DNA from: Paenarthrobacter sp. AR 02
GTDB lineage: Bacteria; Actinomycetota; Actinomycetes; Actinomycetales; Micrococcaceae
DNA length: 64,000 nt
Direction of reading: 5' to 3'
Assembly (NCBI RefSeq): GCF_021538675.1
Contig: NZ_JAJUKH010000013.1
Coordinates: 62,001 to 126,000 of the forward strand
The translations under genes were made by a program, and so were the position numbers. The notes below the pieces were generated by a model. It was not told where the DNA came from, made no database searches, and saw nothing but the letters and a program-made list of their open reading frames with translations. Every line of letters starts with the position of its first letter. Position 1 is the stretch's first letter. Shown in pieces: positions 9,264 through 18,623 of the stretch.

Positions 9264-10175
9264 GTGTCGTTCTCCCACCCTGAACCTCAGCCTCCCGTCA
9301 TTGCCGTGGTTGGACCGACCGGATCCGGCAAATCGGATCTCGGGGTCGATCTTGCCCTGGCTTTGGACGGTGAAGTGATCAACGCGGATGCCCTGCAGTT
9401 CTACCGCGGTATGGACATCGGAACAGCAAAGATCACCGTGGAAGAACGCAAAGGCGTTCCCCATCACCTTCTTGACACCATGGATGTCACTGAAGAGGCC
9501 AGTGTCGCGGACTTCCAGGCCGAGTGCCGCGCCGCCATCCAGGAGATCCATTCACGGGGCAAGCGCGCCATCATCGTGGGCGGTTCAGGACTCTACGTCC
9601 GGGCGGCGCTGGACGTATTGGAATTCCCGGGGACCGATCCATCGGTTCGGAAGGAACTCGAGCAGGAATGCGAAGCACATGGGTTGGCGCCGCTGAGGAC
9701 CAGGCTGGAAGCTGTCGATCCCGTGTCTGCAGCGCGGTTGGGGGATGCCCGCCGCGTGATCCGGGCACTTGAGGTCCACCGGATAACGGGCCGTCCGTTC
9801 AGCTCCTTCATGCCTCAGCGTGAGTATTTCCAGCCCGCTGTACAAATTGGCCTGTCGGTGGACCGTGAGGTCCTCCGGGAAAGACTCGCCCAAAGGGTGC
9901 ATCGGATGGTTGCAGCCGGGCTTCAGGATGAAGTGGAGCGCCTCGATGCCGCCGGTTTGAGGAACGGCAAGACAGCTTCCCGGGCCTTGGGATACGCCCA
10001 ATTCCTCAAAGTGCTCGACGGCGAGGCTGACGTCCCCGCTGCCGCTGAAGAGACCATCGTTGCTACGCGGCAGTTCGCCCGGCGTCAGTTGACGTGGTTC
10101 CGGGCGGATCCGCGGATCACGTGGTTGGACTGGCAAGACCCCGGGCTCGTGGCCAAGGCAGCAGCTGCGGCCTGA
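9264..10175 (+). CDS. miaA: tRNA dimethylallyltransferase MiaA
   Basis: A 303-residue enzyme that transfers a dimethylallyl group from DMAPP to N6 of A37 in tRNA, supplying the substrate for MiaB encoded immediately upstream. The P-loop GPTGSGKS is at 17-24, [15 protein letters not shown] supplies the catalytic Asp and base-binding region, and PHHLLD and GGSGLYVRA are family motifs. The start is GTG 9264. The C-terminus has RRQLTWFR, the usual tRNA-contacting end. Confidence 0.96.
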   Translation: MSFSHPEPQPPVIAVVGPTGSGKSDLGVDLALALDGEVINADALQFYRGMDIGTAKITVEERKGVPHHLLDTMDVTEEASVADFQAECRAAIQEIHSRGKRAIIVGGSGLYVRAALDVLEFPGTDPSVRKELEQECEAHGLAPLRTRLEAVDPVSAARLGDARRVIRALEVHRITGRPFSSFMPQREYFQPAVQIGLSVDREVLRERLAQRVHRMVAAGLQDEVERLDAAGLRNGKTASRALGYAQFLKVLDGEADVPAAAEETIVATRQFARRQLTWFRADPRITWLDWQDPGLVAKAAAAA

Positions 10176-10216
10176 CGAATTTCGGACCGGCGAGCCGTGG
10201 CAGGTAGCCTAGTGCC

Positions 10217-11185
10217 ATGGACGAAACCGCTTCCCTTTCCGCCGAGCAGCCCGCTGCTGCCGGCGCTTCCGTAACCGCTGCCAATCTGTCCGGGCTGGCG
10301 TTTTCCAAGGGCCACGGAACGGGTAATGACTTCGTCCTCATTGCGGACCCAGGCGACGCCCACGAGATCACCCCGGAGCAGGTCGCCCAGCTATGCGACC
10401 GGCACCTCGGCGTTGGGGGAGATGGCCTGATCCGTGCGGTGCCCTCGAGGTTCCTTCCCGAAGGCCGCGCCCTGCTTGAACAGGACCCTGCCGCCGAGTG
10501 GTTCATGGACTACCGCAACGGTGACGGTTCCCTGTCGGAGATGTGCGGCAACGGAGTTCGGGTCTTCGTCCATTTCCTCATCGCCGAAAAGCTGGTGGAA
10601 CTGGGCCCAGGCGAGACTTTGACCATTGGCACCCGTGGCGGCGTCAAGAAGATCGTGCGCACCGCCACGGGTTATGCCGTGGACATGGGGCCTTGGGAGT
10701 TCATTTTCCCCAAGGAAGCCACCAGCAAGGCCATGGATGCCCTGGTCAGCGCGGACGGCCTCGAAGTCGCCCGGCCGGGCCTCTCAGTCAGTATGGGAAA
10801 CCCCCACACAGTGGTCGCACTGGCGGAGCTCAGCGAGCTGACGGCCACGCAGCTGTTCAAGCCTCCTGTCGTGGATCCCAAGCCTGCCAATGGCACCAAT
10901 GTCGAATTCGTCGTTCCCGCCGAACCGCTGGTTGAAGACGGTGTGGGAACCATCACCATGCGTGTCCACGAACGTGGCGTGGGGGAGACGCAGTCGTGCG
11001 GCACGGGAGCCTGCGCCGCAGCGGTGGCGATCCGCCACTGGGCCGGCAGTACGGCCCCGAACGACTGGCACGTCAAGGTACCGGGCGGCGTCGTGGGTGT
11101 GAAGTTCTTCCCGGGTGCCGGCGGCCGTGAGCACGTTGAGCTCAGCGGTCCCGCCGTGATCGTAGCTACTGGGACGCTTTCCTGA
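10217..11185 (+). CDS. dapF: Diaminopimelate epimerase
   Basis: Converts LL- to meso-diaminopimelate for lysine and peptidoglycan synthesis. Both catalytic cysteines are present: Cys110 in [11 protein letters not shown] and Cys261 in [13 protein letters not shown]. The product is 322 residues, with about 30 extra residues (Ala/Ser/Glu-rich) before the usual start of homology at [14 protein letters not shown] 10217 follows TAGCCT (10205-10210) by 6 nt and lacks a Shine-Dalgarno sequence, so the long N-terminus is probably real and the transcript leaderless. Its last 20 nt overlap the 3' end of the convergent methyltransferase gene. Confidence 0.96.
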   Translation: MDETASLSAEQPAAAGASVTAANLSGLAFSKGHGTGNDFVLIADPGDAHEITPEQVAQLCDRHLGVGGDGLIRAVPSRFLPEGRALLEQDPAAEWFMDYRNGDGSLSEMCGNGVRVFVHFLIAEKLVELGPGETLTIGTRGGVKKIVRTATGYAVDMGPWEFIFPKEATSKAMDALVSADGLEVARPGLSVSMGNPHTVVALAELSELTATQLFKPPVVDPKPANGTNVEFVVPAEPLVEDGVGTITMRVHERGVGETQSCGTGACAAAVAIRHWAGSTAPNDWHVKVPGGVVGVKFFPGAGGREHVELSGPAVIVATGTLS

Positions 11186-11780
11186 CCCTGATGATCCTGA
11201 AGGACTTGGACGTGCTTTCACGGGACACCGTGAAGGTGCTGTCCAGTTCTTCGGCTAGCCAGCGTTGGAGCGAGTCCGACCCCAGGTTTTTCTGGACCAC
11301 CAACCAGGCGTTGCCCCCCGGTGCCAGGCGCGGGAGCCACGTCAAGAGCAGCGTGTGAAGTTCCGCCTTGCCGATCCGGATGGGCGGGTTCGACCAAATG
11401 GTGTCGAACTCCAGGTCGGGATCCACTTGGTCGGGAAGACTGGCCGTTACGTTGTCCAGGCCAAGCGCCTCAGCATTCTCGTTGGTCAGCGTCACGCATC
11501 GCTCATTCACGTCCACGGCGTAAACCCGTGCATGGGGAGCCTTCAATCCGAGGGTCAGGGCTATGGGACCCCATCCGCAACCGACGTCCAGCAGGTTGCC
11601 CTGCGGTGCTGGGGGCGGAACTTCCGAGAAGAGGATCGCCGTGCCCTTGTCCACACCGTCGGGGCTGAAGATACCCGAGGAGGTCTGCAGGTGGCGGGTA
11701 GCGCCAGCTAGCTCCACCGTGAGTGGTTTGCGGATGAAGGGTCCAGCTGGCTGGGCAGTGAAATAGTGTGCAGACTCCAT
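11166..11780 (-). CDS. RsmC-like class I SAM methyltransferase
   Basis: A 204-residue methyltransferase small-domain protein. Motif I is [16 protein letters not shown], the acidic motif II is [10 protein letters not shown], and the catalytic motif IV is SNPPIRIGK, the N-P-P-x type used for N-methylation of guanine or adenine in nucleic acid. This resembles the C-terminal half of RsmC (16S rRNA m2G1207), and single-domain actinobacterial versions are usually annotated that way; the substrate is not proven. The ATG at 11780 lies 8 nt after TAATCT (complement of 11789-11794), possibly leaderless. It ends inside dapF. Confidence 0.85.
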   Translation of the reverse strand: MESAHYFTAQPAGPFIRKPLTVELAGATRHLQTSSGIFSPDGVDKGTAILFSEVPPPAPQGNLLDVGCGWGPIALTLGLKAPHARVYAVDVNERCVTLTNENAEALGLDNVTASLPDQVDPDLEFDTIWSNPPIRIGKAELHTLLLTWLPRLAPGGNAWLVVQKNLGSDSLQRWLAEELDSTFTVSRESTSKSFRIIRVRKASQ

Positions 11781-11866
11781 AATTTGCCAGATTAGTGGGC
11801 CGACGGCGACATGGGAAACTGCCGCATCCCGCTGATGGGTTGACAGCGGCTGCTAAAGTGGAAGTC

Positions 11867-11887
11867 ATGTTCTTGATCTTTGAGTAG
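11867..11887 (+). CDS. Leaderless six-codon ORF (MFLIFE) upstream of hflX
   Basis: ATG-TTC-TTG-ATC-TTT-GAG-TAG starts 7 nt after TAAAGT (11854-11859), the same promoter-to-start spacing seen for many full genes in this window, with no room for a Shine-Dalgarno sequence. It would be the first thing translated on a transcript running about 390 nt to hflX. Five of six residues are hydrophobic or aromatic. A role as an attenuating or antibiotic-sensing leader peptide is inference; only the position and the promoter match are seen. Confidence 0.45.
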   Translation: MFLIFE

Positions 11888-12275
11888 TCTGCCGAAACAC
11901 GGCACCGCCCGCGATGCAGGTCCGCTTGGCCCCGAGCCAAGCGCACGGCCTTTCCGCCCGGCAGGTCCCACCTGGCAAAGTCAGCCAATGCACGGCGCAG
12001 CTGACTGACACTGAAGAAGATCACACCATCCAGTGCCTTGGCGTAACCGTTGACGACGGCTGCCAGGAAGAACGGATGTCAAATTCCTTGGTTGCCCCGG
12101 ACCTCCGCGCGGACCCTATTTCGTTTGAATCGCAGCGGCCTTCCCTGCCGTGGAGGCACGGCCGCGCAGCACACAGGAGGCCCCTTTGGCCCAAGCCCGT
12201 CAGCCCAGCGCGAATAGCGCCCCATCAGCAAGCAAACAGCACTATTCTGGAATAGCCGAACAGTCTAAGGAGACC
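11888..12275 (+). promoter_or_regulatory. Long hflX leader with hairpins
   Basis: 388 nt without a convincing gene separate the short ORF from the chosen hflX start. Visible structures are an 8-bp stem CGCTTGGC/GCCAAGCG (11923-11943), a CAGGT/ACCTG stem near 11962-11974, and GCCGTG/CACGGC (12147-12162). A strong AGGAGG at 12175-12180 is followed after 5 nt by an in-frame TTG (12186), an alternative hflX start. No U-rich terminator is obvious. Confidence 0.4.
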
Positions 12276-13838
12276 ATGACCACCCAGAAGCACTCCGGAT
12301 CCGATTCCGACGCCCAGGACATGAGTCCTGAACAAATCCAGGCCGTCATCGACCGGATTCTTTCCAAGGATGTACCTGCGCAGGCATCCAATGACAACGA
12401 TGCCGGCAGTGTGTTCGGCAAGGCGCAGGCGATCTCGACGCTGGACCAGGAACACAGCATTTACGATGGCGACCAGGAAGATCTGGCTGAACGCCGGGCC
12501 CTGCGTCGTACGGCCGGGCTTTCCACGGAACTCGAAGACGTCACCGAGGTCGAATACCGGCAGTTGCGCCTTGAGCGCGTCGTCCTTGCCGGCCTGTGGA
12601 CTGAGGGAACGCTCGCAGACGCAGAGAATTCGCTGCGCGAGCTGGCTGCTTTGGCCGAGACCGCCGGCTCGGAGGTTCTGGATGGTTTGGTCCAGCGCCG
12701 TACCAAGCCGGACCCCGGGACTTTCCTGGGATCAGGTAAGGCCCAGGAGCTGAAGGACATCGTGGCAGCCACGGGCGCCGACACCGTGGTGGTCGACACC
12801 GAACTGGCACCTTCGCAGCGACGTGGACTCGAAGACATCGTCAAGGTCAAGGTGGTGGACCGCACCACACTGATCCTCGACATCTTCGCCCAGCACGCCA
12901 AGAGCCGCGAGGGCAAGGCCCAGGTTGAACTGGCCCAGCTTGAATACCTCCTGCCGCGTCTTCGTGGTTGGGGCGACTCCATGTCCCGCCAGGCAGGTGG
13001 CCAGGTGGGTGGAGCCGGAGCCGGTATGGGTTCGCGTGGTCCTGGTGAGACCAAGATCGAACTGGACCGCCGTCGAATCCGCACGCGCATGGCCAAGCTT
13101 CGGCGTGAAATCGCCGCGATGAAGCCGGCGCGCGAGACCAAACGTGCCAACCGCCGTCGCAATGCCGTTCCGTCCGTCGCTATTGCCGGGTACACCAACG
13201 CAGGCAAGTCCTCGCTGCTCAACCGCCTGACGGACGCGGGTGTCCTGGTGGAGAACGCTTTGTTCGCCACCTTGGATCCCACAGTCCGCAAGGCCCAGAC
13301 CCCGGACGGCATCGGGTACACGCTTGCCGATACCGTGGGGTTTGTCCGTTCGCTGCCTACCCAGCTGATCGAAGCCTTCAGGTCCACGCTGGAGGAAGTG
13401 GCGGATGCGGACTTGATCCTGCATGTCGTCGACGCTTCGCACCCGGATCCCGAGGGACAGATCGCCGCAGTGCGGTCCGTGTTCACGGAAGTCGATGCCC
13501 GGAAGGTCCCGGAAATCATTGTCCTGAACAAGGTCGATGTCGCCGATCCCTTCGTCGTTGAGCGACTGAAGCAAAAGGAGCCCCGCCATGCGGTGGTTTC
13601 AACCCGCACGGGCCAGGGCATCGCGGAACTGCTGGAGGATATCAGCCGGTCCATTCCACGGCCGGGTGTACGCCTTGAGCTGCTGATTCCCTACGACCGC
13701 GGAGACATGATCAGCAAGCTGCACAGCTCCGACTCGGAAATCCTGAGCCTTGACCACGAGGAATCCGGGACGCGCGTGGTTGTCATGGTCCGCGAAGGAC
13801 TGGCAGCCGAGCTGGAGTCATTCGTCAGCAATGGTTGA
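12276..13838 (+). CDS. hflX: GTPase HflX
   Basis: A 520-residue ribosome-associated TRAFAC GTPase that splits stalled 70S ribosomes and contributes to stress and macrolide/lincosamide tolerance in several bacteria. The HflX N-terminal domain (VVDTELAPSQRRGLEDIVKV, then DRTTLILDIFAQHAKSREGK) precedes a coiled linker and the G domain: G1 GYTNAGKSS at about 305, G3 DTVGFVRSLP, G4 NKVD. About 110 residues precede the conserved core, a common actinobacterial extension. ATG 12276 has AAGGAG directly upstream (3 nt spacing); TTG 12186 with a better-spaced AGGAGG would add 30 residues. The stop overlaps the helicase start by 8 nt. Confidence 0.94.
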   Translation: MTTQKHSGSDSDAQDMSPEQIQAVIDRILSKDVPAQASNDNDAGSVFGKAQAISTLDQEHSIYDGDQEDLAERRALRRTAGLSTELEDVTEVEYRQLRLERVVLAGLWTEGTLADAENSLRELAALAETAGSEVLDGLVQRRTKPDPGTFLGSGKAQELKDIVAATGADTVVVDTELAPSQRRGLEDIVKVKVVDRTTLILDIFAQHAKSREGKAQVELAQLEYLLPRLRGWGDSMSRQAGGQVGGAGAGMGSRGPGETKIELDRRRIRTRMAKLRREIAAMKPARETKRANRRRNAVPSVAIAGYTNAGKSSLLNRLTDAGVLVENALFATLDPTVRKAQTPDGIGYTLADTVGFVRSLPTQLIEAFRSTLEEVADADLILHVVDASHPDPEGQIAAVRSVFTEVDARKVPEIIVLNKVDVADPFVVERLKQKEPRHAVVSTRTGQGIAELLEDISRSIPRPGVRLELLIPYDRGDMISKLHSSDSEILSLDHEESGTRVVVMVREGLAAELESFVSNG

Positions 13839-15891
13839 GAAGTTGGCGGCGGACGCCGTCGAGTCGGTGGGCGAACAGGCCACCCTCGAATTGTTGGACC
13901 GGGCTGTTGCCGGCATGGGCGGACAAAGCCGTGCCGGCCAGCACGAGATGGCCAAACACGTTGCCCGGGCAATCGAGACCGGGGAGCATCTGCTGGTCCA
14001 GGCGGGGACCGGAACAGGTAAGTCGTTGGCGTACCTGATTCCGTTGATCGCGCATTCGATGGACAGCAATAAACCAACTCTCGTGTCCACCGCCACCTTG
14101 GCACTGCAGACCCAGATCGTAGGCCGGGACCTACCCCGGCTGCTGGAAAGCATCAACCCCGCTCTTAAGCGCCCCGTCAATGTGGCGTTGGTGAAGGGGC
14201 GGGCAAACTACGTCTGCCTGCAGAAACTTGAGGGGGGTTTCCCCAGCGAGGAGCCCTCCGAGGGACAACTGTTCTCACTGGGCGAGGACACCAGCGTTCC
14301 GCACTTTGCTGCGTCCATGGGCGGGCCGCAATCGCAGCTCGGCAAGGAAGTGGTCCGGCTTCGTGAGTGGGCCGGGAAGACGTCCACCGGCGATCGCGAC
14401 GAACTCATGCCGGGGGTCACCGACCGTGCATGGCGGCAGGTTTCGGTCACATCCATGGAGTGCCTCGGGGCGCAAAAATGCCCCATGGCCGAGGAATGCT
14501 TCAGTGAACTCGCAAGGTCCCGCGCAGCGGAAGCGGATGTCGTCGTCACGAATCACGCGATGTTGGCCGTGAGTGCGTTTGAGGGCCTGGCCGTGCTCCC
14601 CGAGTACGACGTCGTGGTGGTCGATGAGGCCCACGAACTTCAGGATCGCGTGACCGGAGCCGTGTCCGGTCAGTTGTCCGTGGCCATGGTCCATGCTGCA
14701 GCGTCCAGTGCGCGCAAGCACACGGCCATTACTGTGGATGCCCTCAACGCTGCGGCCGACCGGCTGGATATGGCCATCGCAGGCGTGCCCAATGGCTTGT
14801 TGCCCAACGGACTCAACGATGAACAGCTCGACTGCCTTGACCAGTTGCGCGACGCCACACGCGCGGCACTCTCGGATTCGAAGACGGACTCTTCAAACGC
14901 GGTCGACGGCGGTCGGCAACTGGCGCGATCACGGCTCATGCTCATCCTGGAATTGTGCGAACGTTTGCTCGCCGCCAAGGAGAACAGGGAAGTGGTGTGG
15001 TTCTCGCGAAACAGCAACTTCGACCCCCAGCAGGGCTACTCCCAGCCTGATGAAACAGCACCCGCCCTCATTAACATTGCGCCGTTAAGCGTCGCAGGCC
15101 GTTTGCGTGAAGGGCTTTTTGCCGGCCACACGGTGGTCCTCACCTCCGCCACGCTGGCCATAGGCGCGGCTTTTGAACCGGCCGCCGGTGGCTTGGGCCT
15201 TATCGGTGACGGCGCCCCGAGCTGGACGGGCATCGATGTGGGGTCGCCATTCGACTACCCCAAGCAGGGTGTGCTCTATGTGGCCAAGCACCTGCCCAAG
15301 CCTGGTCGGGGTACATCGCCGGAAGCCCTTGACGAGTTGGAAGACCTCATCAGGGCCTCGGGTGGGGGAGCGCTCTGCCTGTTCTCCTCACGGAGGGCAG
15401 CCGAGGAAGCGGCCGATGCCATGCGGCTCCGCCTTGACGTCGACATCCTTTGCCAGGGTGAGTCCACCATGGCTGCGCTGGTCAAGCAGTTCGCTGATGA
15501 GCCGGACACTTGCCTGTTCGGCACCATGTCCCTGTGGCAGGGGGTGGACGTTCCGGGCGGCTCCTGCCGACTGGTGGTCATAGACCGCATTCCCTTCCCA
15601 CGTCCGGACGACCCCCTGATGACCGCCCGTTCACGGGCGGTCGCGCAGTCCGGCGGAAACGGCTTCATGGCCGTGTCGGCCACCCACGCGGCCATTCGGT
15701 TGGCCCAGGGAGCTGGACGCCTGATCCGATCAACCGGTGACAAGGGTGTGGTGGCCGTACTTGATTCCAGGCTCTCCACAGAACGCTACGGCGGGTTTCT
15801 TCGGGCTGCCCTGCCGCCATTTTGGGCCACAACCGACCGCAAAGTAGTCCGAGGTGTCCTGGAGCGGCTGGGGTCGGCAAAGGGCTCCTAG
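13831..15891 (+). CDS. DinG/XPD-type ATP-dependent DNA helicase
   Basis: A 686-residue superfamily 2 helicase. Walker A AGTGTGKS is at about 58-65, the DEAH box is VVVDEAHEL near 268, and the C-terminal motifs GTMSLWQGVDVPG and QGAGRLIRS are typical of DinG/YoaA. Cysteines in NYVCLQK and SMECLGAQKCPMAEECF fit the Fe-S cluster of the family. Such helicases unwind 5' to 3' and clear R-loops or damaged forks. The start codon lies inside the hflX stop region (8-nt overlap), so the two genes are translationally coupled. No LexA box is visible in front, in contrast to E. coli dinG. Confidence 0.93.
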   Translation: MVEKLAADAVESVGEQATLELLDRAVAGMGGQSRAGQHEMAKHVARAIETGEHLLVQAGTGTGKSLAYLIPLIAHSMDSNKPTLVSTATLALQTQIVGRDLPRLLESINPALKRPVNVALVKGRANYVCLQKLEGGFPSEEPSEGQLFSLGEDTSVPHFAASMGGPQSQLGKEVVRLREWAGKTSTGDRDELMPGVTDRAWRQVSVTSMECLGAQKCPMAEECFSELARSRAAEADVVVTNHAMLAVSAFEGLAVLPEYDVVVVDEAHELQDRVTGAVSGQLSVAMVHAAASSARKHTAITVDALNAAADRLDMAIAGVPNGLLPNGLNDEQLDCLDQLRDATRAALSDSKTDSSNAVDGGRQLARSRLMLILELCERLLAAKENREVVWFSRNSNFDPQQGYSQPDETAPALINIAPLSVAGRLREGLFAGHTVVLTSATLAIGAAFEPAAGGLGLIGDGAPSWTGIDVGSPFDYPKQGVLYVAKHLPKPGRGTSPEALDELEDLIRASGGGALCLFSSRRAAEEAADAMRLRLDVDILCQGESTMAALVKQFADEPDTCLFGTMSLWQGVDVPGGSCRLVVIDRIPFPRPDDPLMTARSRAVAQSGGNGFMAVSATHAAIRLAQGAGRLIRSTGDKGVVAVLDSRLSTERYGGFLRAALPPFWATTDRKVVRGVLERLGSAKGS

Positions 15892-15925
15892 CCTCCCAGG
15901 GGGGTCCTCAGGACCCGCGTGAGGG

Positions 15926-16669
15926 CTAGAGGGAGCGCAGCACCGAGACGACCTTGCCCATGATGGTGGCCTGGTCGCCAAGGATGGGCTCGTACTGGGT
16001 GTTCTGGGGGAGCAGCCACGTATGTCCGTCGCGCTGCCGGAAGGTTTTCACGGTTGCTTCGTCGTCCAGGAGTGCGGCGACGATGTCTCCGTTGATGGCG
16101 TCGTTCTGGCGCCGCACCACGACCCAGTCTCCGTCGCAGATGGCCGCGTCAATCATGGAATCTCCGGCGACCTTGAGCATGAACAGTTCGCCATGCCCCA
16201 CGAGTTGCCGCGGGAGGGGGAGAACGTCCTCCACGGTCTGGTCGGCCAGGATGGGACCACCGGCGGCGATGCGGCCCACCAGCGGAACCATCGCTGTATC
16301 GCTGGCGCTGGCCAGTTCCGTCACAGCGAGTCCGCCCGTGCTGCGAAGCGCCGTGGGTGCTTCGACGCCGGGGATAGGACCGCTGTCCAGGGTCAAGGGC
16401 ATCAGGACTTCCATGGCCCGGGGCCGCTTCGGATCGCGGCGGAGGTACCCGAGCTTTTCCAATTGGGACAGCTGGTGGGTGACGCTCGAGAGGCTGGCAA
16501 GGCCGACGGTGTCGCCGATCTCACGCATGCTGGGCGGGTATCCGTTGTCATTCACGGACCTCTGGATGGTCTCCAGGATCTTCTTCTGACGGACGGTCAG
16601 GCTCTTGGGGCTCTTTTGAGGCTGTTGGCTCCGCAGGGGTACTGCGCCGCCCGTGGCTTTCGCTGCCAT
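15926..16669 (-). CDS. lexA: SOS repressor LexA
   Basis: A 247-residue LexA. The N-terminal winged helix ([20 protein letters not shown], then [19 protein letters not shown]) reads the SOS box. The self-cleavage site is the Ala-Gly in [10 protein letters not shown], with catalytic Ser in [14 protein letters not shown] and Lys in [11 protein letters not shown]. The open frame extends further upstream, but the ATG at 16669 begins the protein at the usual place and leaves LexA boxes in the untranslated region. It is divergent from the LysM gene; this pairing (lexA with a LysM division inhibitor) recurs in Gram-positive bacteria. Confidence 0.96.
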   Translation of the reverse strand: MAAKATGGAVPLRSQQPQKSPKSLTVRQKKILETIQRSVNDNGYPPSMREIGDTVGLASLSSVTHQLSQLEKLGYLRRDPKRPRAMEVLMPLTLDSGPIPGVEAPTALRSTGGLAVTELASASDTAMVPLVGRIAAGGPILADQTVEDVLPLPRQLVGHGELFMLKVAGDSMIDAAICDGDWVVVRRQNDAINGDIVAALLDDEATVKTFRQRDGHTWLLPQNTQYEPILGDQATIMGKVVSVLRSL

Positions 16670-16802
16670 GTTCGCCAATGCCTTTCCATTCCGTCCCCGG
16701 AGTGCGTCCGGGGAAGTGGGGCCCGCAAAAATGTCAGACCCTCCTGTTCCACTGAAACAGTGCTGTTTCTTCACTCAAACGTAGGGCAGCCACAGGCGTT
16801 TA

Positions 16803-16818
16803 TCAAACATTTGTTCTA
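16803..16818 (-). promoter_or_regulatory. LexA box upstream of lexA
   Basis: TCAAACATTTGTTCTA differs from TCGAAC-N4-GTTCGA at two half-site positions. It lies 134 nt before the lexA start and is well placed for autoregulation. Confidence 0.75.
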
Positions 16819-16869
16819 GCGAGTCTCGACACCGTTCGTTGATAAGTGCTAAAAATGTCATAGCAAGGT

Positions 16870-16885
16870 TCGAATATGTGTTCTA
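16870..16885 (+). promoter_or_regulatory. Second LexA box in the lexA-LysM region
   Basis: TCGAATATGTGTTCTA shares its TCGAATAT left half with the recA box and has two half-site mismatches to the consensus. It lies 150 nt before the LysM gene start and could serve that gene, lexA or both. Confidence 0.75.
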
Positions 16886-16905
16886 TAAACCTGATGCTGA
16901 GTCCC

Positions 16906-16932
16906 GATGTTCGAAGAAAGTGTTCGAACATC
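16906..16932 (+). promoter_or_regulatory. 27-bp TTCGAA palindrome in the lexA-LysM region
   Basis: The arms GATGTTCGAA and TTCGAACATC are exact reverse complements around a 7-nt spacer (GAAAGTG). It contains LexA half-sites, but the spacing between them is one base longer than in a normal box. It may be an extended LexA operator on the LysM side. Confidence 0.6.
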
Positions 16933-17019
16933 CAAGGGCCGGCACAGGAGAACACCAAGAATTGGCAGCCAGGCGCCGGGCATCCGGCACATTGGCAATA
17001 GCTCAGAAGGGCTCAGCTC

Positions 17020-17379
17020 ATGTCCGCAATCACTACGTTCGCTGATTTCCGCACCACCCAGGTTCCCGCTCGCCTGCGCCTGACCCGGCGGGGGCGGATT
17101 GTGTTCTTCGGCATCCCCGCCATGTTGCTGGTGGCTGCGCTGCTGAGCCTTGCCGGTTTCATCACCGCGCCCGCAAAGGCCTCCGACTCGCAGTCACAGC
17201 TTCGACCCCCAGTCGCCGTTACAGTCACTGTCCAGCCCGGCCAGTCCCTGTGGGGTATTGCAGGAGCGGCAGCCCCTGAGCGGGACCCCCGCGATGTCAT
17301 CTCGCAAATCATCCAGCTCAATGACCTTCGTGGCGGCCGCATCCAGCCCGGTCAGCAGCTCTTCGTACCCGCCAACTAA
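17020..17379 (+). CDS. LysM-domain protein, probable SOS division inhibitor (YneA/DivS/Rv2719c type)
   Basis: A 119-residue membrane-anchored protein: a basic N-terminus, one transmembrane segment at about 27-50 (VFFGIPAMLLVAALLSLAGF), then an extracytoplasmic LysM domain at about 66-118 (VTVQPGQSLWGIAG, QLNDLRGGRIQPGQQLFVP). B. subtilis YneA, Corynebacterium DivS and mycobacterial Rv2719c are lexA-adjacent, LexA-controlled proteins that delay division after DNA damage; two have LysM domains. Position and the three operators in front support the same role here, though sequence identity is low across these proteins. ATG 17020 has AGAAGG about 9 nt upstream. Confidence 0.85.
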   Translation: MSAITTFADFRTTQVPARLRLTRRGRIVFFGIPAMLLVAALLSLAGFITAPAKASDSQSQLRPPVAVTVTVQPGQSLWGIAGAAAPERDPRDVISQIIQLNDLRGGRIQPGQQLFVPAN

Positions 17380-17458
17380 GTGTCGGACCCTGCGCGAAAC
17401 AGGGGTGGCCCGGCGTCACAGTTAGTTGGCAGTCGCAGCGGCCCCTTAAACTGACTGG

Positions 17459-18577
17459 GTGAGTGAGCAGCTTGAGCGACTTGACCGACTTCCCCTCCGG
17501 ACCAACCTGCGTGGACTGAGCCCCTACGGCGCACCGCAGCTTGATGTCCCCATTTTGCTGAACGTCAACGAGAACACCCATGGGGTCCCGGCGGATGTGC
17601 AGGCCGCCATTACGAAGGCCGTCGCCGCTGCTGCCACCGGTCTGAACCGCTATCCCGACCGCGAGTTCACCGAGCTTCGCGAATCCCTGGCCGAGTACTT
17701 GGGTCACGGTCTCTCCCGTGACAACATCTGGGCTGCCAATGGATCGAACGAAGTCCTCCAGCAGATACTCCAGGCATTTGGTGGGCCTGGTCGCAAGGCG
17801 TTGGGTTTTCCTCCCACGTATTCCATGTACCCGCTGCTCGCCAGCGGCACGGACACGGAATATGTCCGGGGAGTCCGGGCTGACGACTACGGATTGGATG
17901 CCCAGTCGGCTGCCGCCCAGGTTCGGGAGACCGGGGCCAACATTGTTTTCCTGTGCTCACCGAACAACCCCACCGGGACAGGGCTCGGGCTGGATGTTGT
18001 CGAGGCTGTCTATGAAGCCGGGGAAGCGAGCCGGGCGATCGTGATCGTCGACGAGGCGTACCACGAGTTTGCCCACGACAACACGCCCAGCGCGCTGACC
18101 TTGCTGCCCGGCAGGGAACGGCTGATCGTCTCGCGGACCATGAGCAAAGCCTTTGCCTTGGCCGGCGCGCGCCTGGGTTACATGGCCGCTGCGCCGGAGG
18201 TTACGGATGCGATCAGGCTGGTCCGGCTTCCGTACCACCTCTCGGCCATTACGCAGGCAACCGCACTCGCGGCGCTGAGCCACAGGGAAGCGCTGATGGC
18301 CGATGTTGAGGACATCAAAGTGCAACGCGACCGCATCGTCACCGAGTTGCTGCGGATGGGCCTCAAGCCTGCTGCATCGGACTCCAATTACGTCTTTTTT
18401 GGCGGGCTGGAGGATCCGCAGACCATTTGGCAGGGCTTGCTCGATGCCGGAGTGCTGATCCGTGACGTAGGAATTCCGGGCCACTTGCGGGTGACTGCCG
18501 GGACTGAGCCGGAAACCACGGCCTTCCTTGTCGCCTTGGAAGGCCTTTTGGACAGCCAAGCATCACGGCCCGCCTAA
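17459..18577 (+). CDS. hisC: Histidinol-phosphate aminotransferase
   Basis: A 372-residue PLP-dependent class I/II aminotransferase that makes L-histidinol phosphate from imidazole-acetol phosphate. LNVNENTHGVP, the SPNNPTG motif, IVDEAYHEF and the PLP lysine in SRTMSKAFALAGARLGY are in place. GTG 17459 lies 6 nt after TAAACT (17447-17452), a leaderless arrangement, so the his run has its own promoter here. hisD, usually directly upstream in actinobacteria, is absent from this window. Confidence 0.95.
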   Translation: MSEQLERLDRLPLRTNLRGLSPYGAPQLDVPILLNVNENTHGVPADVQAAITKAVAAAATGLNRYPDREFTELRESLAEYLGHGLSRDNIWAANGSNEVLQQILQAFGGPGRKALGFPPTYSMYPLLASGTDTEYVRGVRADDYGLDAQSAAAQVRETGANIVFLCSPNNPTGTGLGLDVVEAVYEAGEASRAIVIVDEAYHEFAHDNTPSALTLLPGRERLIVSRTMSKAFALAGARLGYMAAAPEVTDAIRLVRLPYHLSAITQATALAALSHREALMADVEDIKVQRDRIVTELLRMGLKPAASDSNYVFFGGLEDPQTIWQGLLDAGVLIRDVGIPGHLRVTAGTEPETTAFLVALEGLLDSQASRPA

Positions 18578-18623
18578 ACTTGTCAATAGACCCCATCCAA
18601 CTTCCGTGTAGAAGGACGTCCCA

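Noticed and set aside
11914-12255. 113-codon plus-strand open frame in the hflX leader
   Set aside because: No domain, no good start signal and unusual composition; it lies in a region with several hairpins and is more likely untranslated leader. The shorter MFLIFE ORF has better promoter support.
12461-13654. 397-codon minus-strand open frame antisense to hflX
   Set aside because: Ser/Arg/Pro-rich composition, no family resemblance and complete overlap with hflX; a shadow frame in high-GC DNA.
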